From: CAWBOY01 sp963790585
GTDB taxonomy: Bacteria > Planctomycetota > Planctomycetia > Gemmatales > Gemmataceae
Reading direction: 5' to 3'
Length of the DNA stretch: 64,000 nucleotides
Assembly (NCBI GenBank): GCA_963790585.1
Contig: CAWBOY010000004.1
Span: 558,001-622,000 of the forward strand
The position numbers and the translations under genes were made by a program. Below, piece after piece: positions 46,198 to 56,270 of the stretch. Within the stretch, counting starts at the first letter, position 1. Every line of letters starts with the position of its first letter. Under the pieces are notes generated by a model. That model ran no database searches. It had not been told where the DNA came from and saw nothing but the letters and a program-made list of their open reading frames with translations.

Positions 46198-48809
46198 TCA
46201 TTTCGCGAACATCTTGTTGTCGCGGTTGCCGCGCGACAACAGATACGCCAGCAGATCGAGGATCTCATCCTCTTTCATCGTGTCCAGCAGGCCTTGGGGC
46301 ATCATCGAGGTCTTCGACTTTTCGATCGATTCGACTTTCTTCACGTTCACGTTCACCAGGCCGTTCGGGTCGAGCATATTGGTCATGACCGACATATTGT
46401 CGGTGTGGTAGTTCACGATCCGTCCGACCGTGACTTTGCCATCGGAGGTCGTGATGATAACCGCCGAATACTGGTCGCTGATCGCCTTGCTCGGGTCGAG
46501 CAGCTTTTCCAATAGGTCGCGGGCGCTGATAACGGCCGGAGGCGATCGTCAAATCGGGGCCGTTGGATCCGCCTTCATTGTCGTAGCGATGGCAGACGAA
46601 GCATTTGGCCTCGCCAAAGAGCTTTCGGCCGCGGTCGAAATCACGCTTGACCAGGCCTTTTTCCACCAACGGCGCCAGGTCGTCGAGCTTCCATTTCTTG
46701 ACGAAGGCGCGCGGCGTGCCGACGATCGGCGTCGAGGTCAACGGCTTGGCCTCGAGAATTGGTTTGAGGTCTTCCTTCTCTTTAGCCGTCAGCGTGGCGA
46801 CGGCGTCGCCTTTCATGATGTTCAGGAAGCCGTTCATGCTGTTGCCGCCCTTGAACTTCGCGGCCTTCAGGAACCAGGTGAAGTACTCCTTGCGTTGTTC
46901 CATCGTCCAGCCGTTCTTGAGCACGCGCAGCGAACGAGCGTATTCAAGCTGTTCCTCCTGCGTCGGAGCTTCCGACAGCAGTTTGAGCGTCTTCGGCCAC
47001 GACGTTGGGATGCTTCGAGGTAGACGAGCAGCGGACAGAGTTCCGCGTTCAATTCGCGTCCCTTGGCGGGAAGACGCCGCGTCGAAGCGGGCGATCAGTT
47101 TTTGACGGCGGGGCTCGTCGGGAGGTCCCATGCGGTTGAACAGCACATGATAAACACGCAACATGTCGAGCCGCTGCGTCGTCGTCAAAGCGGCCCAATC
47201 GATGCGGCCAAGCGCATCGAGGATCGCGCCGCGCAGCATCTCACCGGGCACTGGGTCGGTCGCTTTGCGCGGGTGGTGAAATGGATCTTGGCCGGTTGCG
47301 CGAACCAGGGCGAGTAGCGCGGCGAGCGCCGTGCTCGGGTCTTTTTCGCTGAGAGCCTTAGCCTGCCAGATCTTCGGGTCTTGATGTTCCAGAGCGACCC
47401 GGGCGGCGAAACGGATGTAACGATCTGCGATGTTCAGATAGGGCCATACAACCTGGACAGCGGCCGGGTCTTGATGGCCATGATAAGCCTCCAGTTTATG
47501 GCGCAGGTGCACGTGCTTCGGCTCCTTCATTGTTCGTCTTTCGCCGGCGATGTCGATTCCTTACCGACATAGGTGACGCGATAGAGGCCCGACTGGGTCC
47601 GCCGTCCGCCGATGGTGAAGTAGAGCGCGCCATCCACCGGGTTGACGACGACATCGGTCAGCGGCAGAGGCGATCCGCTGACGAATTCCTCGAGTTCACC
47701 CTTGTAAGCGCTGCCTTCCGGAGTCAGGTGGAGCTGCATAGAGCTTGCCGTAGCTCCAGTCGCACATGAACAGGGCGTCCTGATATTTGGCTGGGAACTT
47801 GGCGCCATAGCCAAAGGTCATACCGGTGGGCGAGCCGGGCCCGACGTTGTAGACCGCCGGGCAGGCTATCGGGATAGTAAGGAAACCATTTGCCGGCGCC
47901 ATTGCGCCAGCCGAATTCGCTGCCGCTGGTGGCCAGGCAGACGCGCGTCGGCCGATACCAGGGCGTGTTCATGTCCCATTCCATGTCGGCGTCATAGGTG
48001 AACAGCTCGCCCTGGCGGTTGTAGGCGGCGTCGAACTCGATTGCGGTAGCCGGTGCTGACCAGCTCCCAAACTCTTACAGTCGGGATCGGTCTTGTAGAT
48101 GCAGCCGCCTGGGCCCAGGACGTTGGCCATGAAGCCGTTGCCGTCGCGCATGCGTGGCAGCAGGTGATCTTCGCCCCAGAATCTTGGGCACGCGCGACGA
48201 GGCCAGCGGGGTGACCATCGCGGTACTGTCGCCGCAGACGACGTCAGCGACTTGCCGTCCGGGCGAGAGCAGGATCGCATGGGCAGCCATGCTCGCCGCT
48301 GCCGTTGACGTCATGGAGGAACTCGGGCTTCTCATACGTGTCGCCGCCATCCTTGGACCGAGCGCGGTGAACGCCGTGCTGCGGTCTGCACTCCATTCAC
48401 GTTCACCGTTTCATTGACCATGACGTAGAGGCTGTCGAAGGCGTAGAGCAGCCCATGAGCTCCGCCGAGCGGCAGGTCGAGTTTTTCGACCTTGGTTTCC
48501 GACGGCTTCGCCGCCGATGGCGCCGGCGTGATGCGGTAAAGCGGGCCATATCTGGTCGGAGACGATGAGCCGCCCCTTGGGATCGACGCACATGTTGACC
48601 CACGAGCCTTGCTTGTCCTTTGGGCACGGAGTAGAGCAGCTCGGCTTTGAAATCTTTCTGCAACCTTGAGCGACTTCCGCGGCCGTCGCGGTTTGTTCCT
48701 TCGCTTTCGGCGCGGCCGCTTTGTCCTTGGCTTTGTCTTGTCCCGGCGTCGTATCCGCCGACAACAGCAATGCGCACATTCCCAACAAAACACCGATAGA
48801 CGGTCTCAT
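46198..48809 (-). CDS. PVC-type haem-binding CxxCH protein, many frameshifts
   Basis: Exported protein of ~870 residues when frames are joined. Signal peptide (MRPSIGVLLGMCALLLSA); beta-propeller dehydrogenase-like domain (GSWVNMCVDPKGRLIVSDQ, GWRNGAGKWFPYYPDSLP, SPLPLTDVVVNPVDGALYF); a helical HEAT-like region; and a C-terminal cytochrome c domain with CFVCH and MPQGLLDTM as probable axial ligand region. At least six frame changes are needed between 46500 and 48800; only about 46550-47530 is long and continuous. Frames follow the family order with no gaps, so this is either a fresh pseudogene or, more likely, a poorly sequenced stretch. Confidence 0.8.
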
Positions 48810-48963
48810 CGTAAGTGGCCTCGGAGACGTAGGAGAGAGTTTAAGGCGGAATGAAAGTCCGATGCAATGCTTATGAAAAGCACCGCAAACGACGACAAAT
48901 CGTGGAGGAGGTATCTTACTAACTCAGTGACTCGAAGCGAAGTGGGTTTGATTGGAGGACCAA

Positions 48964-51168
48964 TCAGGCCGAGCGTTTGCCGAATTTGCTGAAGAACCCT
49001 TGCATGCTTTTCAGGCTTTTGTGTAACAGCGGTATGCGCTTGATGCCGTTGTAGAGATGGTCGATCGCCTTGTAGCGCCAAGGTTTGCGTTGGTCACACG
49101 CGGCGCGGAAGCTCACGAGGGCGGTCCAAAGTTGTGCCTGATTGAGTCCGACAGCCGGCACGGCATTGAGGAAACATTTGCGGAGCAGATCGCGCGTCAG
49201 TTCGTATTGATCGTCTCGGCCTCGATTCAGGGCCAGGCGCCGCCCGGCGCCGCGCACGCGATAGTCGAAGAGAACTTCAGGCAAGACGTCGAGCGAATGA
49301 CCGGCGGCGGCGAGTTTCACAAAGGTGATCCAGTCTTCCCACGGCGTCGAACGGTCGTCTTCGAAGCCGCCAATGGAGCGCAGGCGCGTCGACGCGGAAA
49401 ATCGAGTTCGTGTCGCCGTAGACATTCTCGGTGGCCGCCAAAATGAAAGGGCCGCCCGTGAAGGTAGTGAGGAACTCCGGCGGGTCGGTGTGGCGATTGG
49501 TGTCGTCAAGAAAAGCCAAAACATAACAACTCAGAGCGCTCAAATCCGGATTACGCGCCAGGCCGGCGGCCATGGTGCGAACCATATTTGGCCGGGCCAC
49601 ATTGTCGGCGTCCATGAAAACGACGAACTCGCCCGTCGCCTCGGCGAGTCCACGGTTCCTGGCAGCGCCGCAGCCGGCGTTGGATTGTTCGATCCAGCGG
49701 AAATTCGGATAAAGGCGACTCTGTTCGGCGAATACTTGGCGCGACTTGGCACAAGTCGAGCCGTCGTCGACGATGATGACTTCGAGAGGACCATAATCCT
49801 GGGCCGCCAGCGACGCCACGTTTTCGGGCAGGTAATCGCCCAAGTTGTAGTGCGTGACGACGACGCTGGTGCGCGTGAAGGTGTTGAGGCCGTCATTGCT
49901 CAGAAAGCACGGTGCCTGGCCTCTGCTCTTGGTCACGCTCGATGATTCGAGAATTCGCTCGTATTCTTCGACTAGGCGATCGTTGTTTCGGGCTATGTCG
50001 GCAATCTGACTGGCACGCTGTTGCCAAACGCACCGCTGGGCAGGCACTGCTTCCAGATAGGCACTGAGGCAGCGTCGGAGAGCCGGCGATTTCGGTTCAA
50101 AGAGGAGGCGTTGTTGCACCTCGGCGTTGTCGAGCATCTCCGGGATGCCGCCGACACTGGAAGCGAGAAAAGGTATCCCTTGTGTGGCACACTCGATCAC
50201 GGTGAACGGATAGTTGTCGACGAGCGATGGCATGACGGCCAGCCGGCCCGGCCCGCGCAGGTAAGCGACAGCCTGTTCCTGGTTGCAGTTGAGCAGCAGA
50301 TTTACGTGCCGACCGGCCAATCGACGCCGCGCTTCGCTCGACGCCATCGGGCCATCGTTGAACTGGGTATCCTTGCCGAGAAACGTCACCGGCAGGTTTG
50401 TCGGCAACTCCTCAAGGGCGTCCAGGAAGATTTCAAGACCTTTGCGGATCTCCAAGCGTCCGAAAAAGACGATCTCGGTCACCTCGCCATTGGAGCGCGC
50501 CACGCCCTTTTTCGGCTCGGGGTAGGCATAGCCACACACCTGCGCATCGGGACGCACGTTCCAACCGGCGCTCGGGCGTAGTCAAGCATATAACGGCACG
50601 GCGCGAGCTGGACGTCGGCATGCTCGAATGCATAGCGCTCGATAAAGTCTGTTCGCAGATCGTCAGGGTCGCTGAGCCATTGATGGTTTCCCTGCCGGCC
50701 CCATTCGCTGGAGCCATGCATCTTTACCATCAAGCGCACGTCCTGAAAGGCCGTACCGACGCGCCGGGCCTGGATGGTTCGAAAGCCGGCGCCGCGCCAG
50801 TCGGCGAATTCGATTAGATCGAAATGATGCTCGGCGTGGAGTTCTTCCAAGGCGTGACGGACGCGCTCGCTGATGCGCATACCGAGATGCGGCGGATGTG
50901 TATCGGTCTTGAGATACTCAGGCCCCGGATGATCTTCCAAAGTCGAGAAGCTGACCCCAGCCTCACGCAGCCGCTGGCGGACCATGACAACGGCGCGCGG
51001 ATCTTCGATGTCCGGCTCGCAGTACAAAATATGGACCTTCCAACCACGGCTGCCGAGCAGTCGCGTCGTAAGCCAAAAATAGGTGCCGACGCCGCCGTTG
51101 CGCACGAGATAAGCAAGATCGTTAGCAGCGAAGCAAATAGATCCCGTGCGGTTGGCGCGAACCGGCAT
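48964..51168 (-). CDS. Bifunctional-looking glycosyltransferase, GT4 plus GT2 (frameshifted)
   Basis: About 735 residues. The N-terminal half is a GT-B (GT4-like) enzyme: GGVGTYFWLTTRLLGSRGWK, FFGRLEIRKGLEIFLDAL, and the nucleotide-binding VDNYPFTVIECATQGIPFLA. The C-terminal half is GT-A (GT2): TSVVVTHYNLGDYLPENV, EVIIVDDGST and VVFMDADN (DxD). Two frame changes: near 50565, where LDYAR should run into AAGWNVRPDAQ, and near 49385, where FRVDA should run into LRSIGGFEDD. The ATG at 51168 has GGGAG upstream. Probably makes two linkages of a surface polysaccharide. Confidence 0.85.
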
Positions 51169-51309
51169 AGACGACTCCCTTCCCTGCGATACGCTCCGCC
51201 ATCGCGGTCGACCGCGGATAATCCGCACGACTATAGCCCGTCCGTGGAAACGATGTCAATTGAGGTCCAAGGCCGCGCACGCTGCACGTGCGCGGATCGG
51301 CCATTCGAA

Positions 51310-51830
51310 TCAAACCACCGTCTTGACCGCCGCCAAGGCCGCGTCATAGTTCGGGTGCGAGGTTACCTCGCCAACGTATTCGGCGTAGACCACCTTGTTT
51401 GCGCGATCGACCACGAACACGGCTCGTGTTAGCAATGGCAGAGGCAATCCTTCAATCAATACCCCATAATGCTGGCCGAACGAATGATCGTGGACGTCGG
51501 AGATCGTCTGCATATTGGCGACATTCTCGGCGGTGCAGTAGCTCTTTGCGCGAAGGGCATGTCGAGGCTGACGGTATAGCAGGTAATCTTGTCCTTGTAC
51601 GAGGCAAGGGTCTCATCGAACTTCTTCGTTTGCAAGCTACAGACCGACGTGTCGAGCGATGGCACGACGCTGAAGATACGCGGCTTGCCCGCCGTCGTCG
51701 CCAGCGAGACGAAACCAAGACCGCCATCAAGGCATTTGAAATCCGGTGCGACCATGCCGGGCTTCAATTGCGGGCCGACCAGAGTTACGGGCCCACCTTT
51801 GAACGTCACGGCGTTGGTACGTTTTTCCAT
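51310..51830 (-). CDS. tpx: Thiol peroxidase Tpx (frameshifted)
   Basis: Atypical 2-Cys peroxiredoxin, 173 residues when joined. The start FKGGPVTLVG is typical of Tpx; SLDTSVCSLQTKKF holds the peroxidatic Cys; the resolving Cys is in SYCTAENVANMQTISDV, reached only after adding one base near 51549. The C-terminal half (GVLIEGLPLPLLTRAVFVVD, YAEYVGEVTSHPNYDAALAA) is complete. AGGAG lies 7 bases before the ATG. Reduces hydroperoxides with thioredoxin. Confidence 0.94.
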
Positions 51831-52021
51831 CGGACAACTCCTGATAATCGAAAAGTTCGAACGACACGACTTTCTCAAGCGGCCGAGATTCCGTGGGATG
51901 GGCCGCTTGCACGCAAATTAAGATAGGATCGCCAACGCTAGCTGACGATTCAGTTCTCGCTGAACGTCGGTGGAAAGGACCGAAACGACGGTGCCGCCGT
52001 GTTTGCTCGAAGATAGGTCAG

Positions 52022-52645
52022 TCACGCGCTGGCCCGAAGCGACACGTCGGTCTCTTCGAGCAAACGCTGCTTTTCTTCAACCGCGAGGGGCAGGGCGAAA
52101 CTAAAAATGTCGCACAACATGCCCAACGAGAAATCGCGCTCGAGCAGCGTCTCTAACTGGCTTAGGGGAAGTTTTCGCGATTCAAACCACGCCGTGGCGG
52201 ACTTTGCCAACTCGGTTATGCGCTGGTGGTGCAATAGGCCGAGAGGCGCATTCGCGTCGACGACGAGTTCGACTCGCGCCTGGCGATAGAGTTTGTCGGT
52301 CTCGATTTCCTCAATGATTCGGGCACGGCTGAGGCCCTGCAAGAGCAGGTTAAAGCGGCCGTCGGGCAACTTTTCTTCACGGAAAACACGGCCGATGCAC
52401 ACAATGGGACAAATCGGAGGGCATTTGTGGTAGTCTTCCTCCCAATCCGGTCGGAGCAGGGCCATGGCGATGAGCCGGTCTGAGGCGAGAGCGTCGGCCA
52501 TCATCTGGCGATAGCGCGGCTCGAAGATATGGAGCGGTTGAATCACGTGAGGAAACAGCACCACGTTCGGCAACGGAAAAAGCCGCACGCTGCCGCAAAA
52601 ATCATCCAGTGATTCGTCCACTTCAGCCATCGTACGTGTTTCCAT
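52022..52645 (-). CDS. LON peptidase substrate-binding domain protein
   Basis: A 207-residue stand-alone LON N-terminal domain: VRLFPLPNVVLFPHVIQPLHI, FEPRYRQMMADAL, IGRVFREEKLPDGRFNLLLQ and GLSRARIIEE, with a helical C-terminus. No ATPase or protease domain. Such proteins are widespread and may bind or present substrates; role unproven. The 191 bases between it and tpx hold no recognisable gene. Confidence 0.92.
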   Translation of the reverse strand: METRTMAEVDESLDDFCGSVRLFPLPNVVLFPHVIQPLHIFEPRYRQMMADALASDRLIAMALLRPDWEEDYHKCPPICPIVCIGRVFREEKLPDGRFNLLLQGLSRARIIEEIETDKLYRQARVELVVDANAPLGLLHHQRITELAKSATAWFESRKLPLSQLETLLERDFSLGMLCDIFSFALPLAVEEKQRLLEETDVSLRASA

Positions 52646-52664
52646 CTGGAAATAATATCGTTCG

Positions 52665-52755
52665 TTTAGCCGCGAGCCGGTAGGCGAGCGCTGTGGGATA
52701 GCGCGATTTGAAAAGGCGCAATCTAACGGCGCTCGCCTTTCGGCTCGCGGCTAAA
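52665..52755. repeat. 26-bp palindrome TTTAGCCGCGAGCCG family
   Basis: Arms at 52665-52690 (TTTAGCCGCGAGCCG, then AGGCGAGCG) and 52730-52755, with 2 mismatches in 26, loop 39 bases. It lies between two minus-strand genes. The inner GGCGAGC/GCTCGCC resembles the stem after rpsP. Confidence 0.85.
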
Positions 52756-52775
52756 CTAAATAGGAGCCAGTCTCG

Positions 52776-53204
52776 TCATTCGTCTTCCTCCGCGTCGACG
52801 AACGCATGATGATCGGGCCATTCCGCGGGAGCGGGATCCAGGGTCAGAGCCGGAATTGTGTCCGGATCGGGTCGCACGCTGCGATCGGGTTTGGGGTCGG
52901 CCAAGAGCGGGGCGAAGCAGACTTCCATTTGCCGCCAAAAGGCGTCGACGTCCATTCCCCAATAGGGCGAGCCGCACGGCGTCATATAGGCCTTGGCCGA
53001 CCGATACAGCTTGAGCGCCCCGCCGAAATTGCCGCCGTGAAAGTGATAGAGTCCGACGGCGGCCTGGATCAAACCCTGGACAAATTTTCGCTCCGGCCCG
53101 TGAGACTCGACCCACAGATCCTCCCAGACCTCGTGCGCCTCGAAGAAGTCGCGTTCATTGAAGAAGAGGATCCCGGCCAGGTAACGCGGTTCATAATTGT
53201 TCAT
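52776..53204 (-). CDS. DUF309 family protein
   Basis: A 142-residue all-helical protein. LFNERDFFEAHEVWEDLW is the DUF309 signature (FF-x-AHE-x-WE), followed by KFVQGLIQAAVGLYHFHGGN. Found in many bacteria and archaea; function unknown, though the conserved His/Glu suggest metal binding. Normal length except for a ~40-residue acidic/proline C-terminal tail. Divergent from the gspF-like gene. Confidence 0.9.
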   Translation of the reverse strand: MNNYEPRYLAGILFFNERDFFEAHEVWEDLWVESHGPERKFVQGLIQAAVGLYHFHGGNFGGALKLYRSAKAYMTPCGSPYWGMDVDAFWRQMEVCFAPLLADPKPDRSVRPDPDTIPALTLDPAPAEWPDHHAFVDAEEDE

Positions 53205-53217
53205 GTCGCTATTATAA

Positions 53218-53358
53218 ATGAAGGCCTGGCTCGACGCATTCTACTTTCCGCGGCGTGATCTCTACTCCATCTATAGAGACGAAGCCGTGACGAATGCAAA
53301 CGCGGGCAAACCCGCCTTTGGCCTATTGCCGCTCGGTGAAGGGAACTCCGATCCATGA
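53218..53358 (+). CDS. Possible small protein (46 residues) coupled to gspF
   Basis: ATG at 53218 to TGA at 53356-53358. The stop overlaps the gspF-like start as ATGA, an arrangement typical of translational coupling. Residues begin KAWLDAFYFPRRDLYSIYRD and end LPLGEGNSDP. No family recognised and no ribosome-binding site upstream, so it could also be chance. Confidence 0.4.
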   Translation: MKAWLDAFYFPRRDLYSIYRDEAVTNANAGKPAFGLLPLGEGNSDP

Positions 53359-54384
53359 GCCGTCGCTTGTCGCTACACGAATTGATCGGCTTCTGCACGA
53401 GAATGCGCCACTCTCTAGGCGCGGGGCTGCCTCTTACGCGCGTCTTCAACGATCAGGCTAAAAAAGGCCCACCAGCTGTACGTGCCCTTGCTGGATCCGT
53501 AGCGACGGAACTCGAAGGGGGTTCCTCCTTGCACGAAGCGCTGGCTCATTTGCCGGGGGCCGTCCCGCCTTTGATGCTTTCTTTGATCGAAGTTGGGGAG
53601 ACGACCGGGATGCTGCCCGAAGTCTTCGCCGGTTTGGAAAAGCATTTTCAGCAACAGCAGACGCGCTGGCGCCAATTCTGGAGCAAGGCGACGTGGCCTC
53701 TCATTCAATTCGTCATGGCGATCCTGGTCTTGGCCGGGTTGATCGTCGTTCTAGGAATGCTGCCGATCAATCAAAAACCGGGCGGCGGCAGCTTCGACCC
53801 CCTCGGCCTAGGCCTGCGCGGCACATTTGGGGCGATGATCTTCCTGGGTGTTATCGGCGGCCTGGCCTTGATGCTCGCGCTTTGCTGGCGCAGCGGCGGG
53901 CAGCTTCACGAGCGAAGGCCGTCTCGACTTTTTCCTGCTCAAGGTTCCGGTCCTTGGCCCATGCCTACGCGCCCTGGCGATGGCTCGGTTTTGCATGGCT
54001 CTCGGGCTGACGCACGAGACGGCGATGCCGATCGGCGAAGCTGTCCAATTGAGCCTGAAAGGAACCGGAAATGAGGCCTTCGCCTCACGCTGCACGGTCG
54101 TCGGCCAATCGATCCGTGCTGGAGACGACCTCACGCAAGCGCTCACGTTGGCGAATGTATTCCCACCCGAGTTTCTGGAGATGATCTCGATCGCGGAAGT
54201 CTCAGGGACTCTGACCGAGGTGATGCAACGACAGGCCGATTTTTACGAGGAGGAAGCGGATCGCCGGCTCGCCAATCTGACAGCGATGGCGGGCTATGGC
54301 GTGTGGGTGATGGTGGCGATTATCCTGATCTTCTGCATCTTCCGTTTGGCGGGGACGTATGTGAATTTGCTGAATCAGTTTTGA
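53355..54384 (+). CDS. Type II secretion system F family protein (frameshifted)
   Basis: Inner-membrane platform protein of type II secretion/type IV pilus systems, ~343 residues when joined. Two T2SSF domains: first with RMRHSLGAGLPLTRVF and SLIEVGETTGMLPEVFAGLE, second with EFLEMISIAEVSGTLTEVMQ. Membrane segments follow each (VMAILVLAGLIVVLGML; GYGVWVMVAIILIFCIFRLA). The frame changes near 53900, before EGRLDFFLLKVPVLG. It stands alone, without the gspE/G neighbours usual for the system. The only pilin-like genes in the window are the DUF1559 trio at 2-5 kb. Confidence 0.9.
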
Positions 54385-54425
54385 GCGTCGACCGGGGCGC
54401 CCCTGGCAAGCCGGGGGCTATATTA

Positions 54426-54651
54426 AGAGCCTATCCGAAAAGGTGTCAGGCACGAATGCCATTAAGTTAAGGAAATTAGCTGAGGAGCACCACTTTTTTT
54501 GGGCACCGAGAAACGCCGTTTTGCCAAGGTTCTAAGGCCCCCGGTGGCAGATTTTCCCTTAACTTAATGGCATTCGTGTTAGGCACCATTGTGCGAAGCA
54601 CCCTACGGGCCGTTCCGGCAATGGTGCCCGACACCTTTTCGGATAGGCTCT
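54426..54651. mobile_element. MITE-like palindromic element, copy 1
   Basis: 226 bases with perfect ~22-bp terminal inverted repeats, AGAGCCTATCCGAAAAGGTG... and its complement ending GGATAGGCTCT. Inside is a second inverted pair (CACGAATGCCATTAAGTTAA and TTAACTTAATGGCATTCGTG). No coding capacity. A shorter relative lies at 58104-58201. The element abuts the IS that begins at 54653. Confidence 0.85.
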
Positions 54652-54652
54652 A

Positions 54653-56266
54653 AGTTCAAGTTTCGCACATTCCGGCGCGTAAATCTAGCGCTGGGGGCGA
54701 TGATTTTTGGCGGTCCGTCGAGTCACATGCGCCGGGATTGGTTGAAAAAAGACGGCGAGCAGCTGTCTCATCCGACTCGGCTGAGAAGCTCGGTAATCTG
54801 GGTGAGCCAGGTTTTTAGGCGACACCGTTTTGGAAGCAGTGTGTCGGTTTTCTCTTGGCAACTGACACGCCGTAGGGTGGTCAAAAGATCAGCAAACGAA
54901 GGCTCTTGTTTGCGTCGATACCACGGGCGGTACGGAAACTGGAGGAAGCGGTGACCCATCTGGTGGAACCAGACGACAACCAGGCTATACAGCAGCAGAG
55001 CCATCGGTGCGGTCCGCTGGACGGCCAGGGGCAAGCGGTTGGCAGGGTCTTCCAGCCCCAAAAATTGTTTGCAATTCTCGAAGGTGCATTCGATGGCCCA
55101 CCGGCACGCATAGGTGGAGAGGATGTGGCGGGCATCCCAGTCAAGGTTGGTGCAGTAAAACATTTGATCGGGCCTTTTACCTTGAAGATCACGTGTCAAG
55201 ACGATGGTCAAAAGACGCTGGCCACCAGCCTTGTAGTACAAGGCTTGCTGGGTTTTGACCTGTAGGACAGCATGGAGTCCGAACTGATCGAAGTGGAGTT
55301 CCGTCCAGGGTCGCGTGGCGTCGTCGGCCCATTGGGCCATGTTCGGCAAACGTGTACCCTTCTTTCGTGGAGCCCCTTTGCCTTTTGTCGTACGTGGCTG
55401 TGGGAGAGCATAGAGGGCGCCTTTGGGATGAACGTGGCTGATCAAATGAACGTTGGCCGGTAGGTGGGACAGAACGCTCTTGCCGCCGTAGGCACTGTCG
55501 CCTGTAACGACGATTTCGTCTTGAGGAAACCAGGTAGAGACCAAGGAAATCAGCTCGACGGCCAGTTCGGGCCGGGTGCGATGGTTGGGGTCGGCCTTGG
55601 TCTTGGCGGCTTTGGCTTTGCTCTTTTTTCCCTTGGTGAGACCTTGGCGATTGCGATACAACCTCATGGTGATTGGTAAGGCAAAGACTTTGGTGGGTGC
55701 CCAGAAGGGGTGGGCGATGACGAGGCAGAGGACGACCCAATCGTGTCCCCAACTAACAAGAGGTTTGGCGCGGCTGGAGATGAGGGGATCGTAGTGCATG
55801 CCGGCGCCGTAAACAGTGAGGCCACGTTTACGACACAAGGTATCATCGACGGCCCACGACAAGGAAGCACCAGGGCGAACACGCGTGCCACTAATTTGGC
55901 CAGGTGCAAAGACAAGACATCCCTATCCCAGGCGGCATGACTGAAAAAGCGATGGAAGCGGCACCAGTGTCCGTTGTCGAGGTTGCCTCCCGTGAAGATG
56001 ACGTCGGTGACGTAGCGGCGGCGTGGAGAGAGAACCCAGCCGGAGATGATCTCGACGAAGGTCTGAAAGGTTGGGGCGGTGAAAACAGGAACGAAATGCT
56101 GTAGCAGAGCAACGAAAGAGGCGGTAACTTCCATAGATCGGCTTCCTTGCCACGGGGCGACCTGGAATAGTAGATGATCCCAAGTTACCAAACCGAGCCG
56201 GGAAGCCGAACTTTTTTCTCCCGCGAGATGCTGCCAACAGACCCTAAAATGTGCGAAACTTGAACT
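54653..56266 (-). mobile_element. IS4-like insertion sequence
   Basis: 1614 bp with perfect 19-bp terminal inverted repeats: AGTTCAAGTTTCGCACATT at 54653-54671 and its complement at 56248-56266. It carries one transposase gene on the minus strand. Flanks are TA/AAG; no clear target duplication is visible, partly because it adjoins the MITE-like element. Confidence 0.9.
54768..56134 (-). CDS. DDE transposase, IS4/IS701-like (frameshifted)
   Basis: ~455 residues over two frames. The N-terminus (VTASFVALLQHFVPVFTAPT) is followed by the first Asp region SWAVDDTLCRKRG, then VVTGDSAYGGKSV (second Asp), and RWAIECTFENCKQFLGLEDP (Glu). All three acidic residues are there. One base is missing near 55860, between VFALV and ASLSWAVDD. 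The IS4-group assignment is by layout; the exact family is uncertain. Start at the ATG 56134. Confidence 0.85.
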
Positions 56267-56270
56267 AAGT

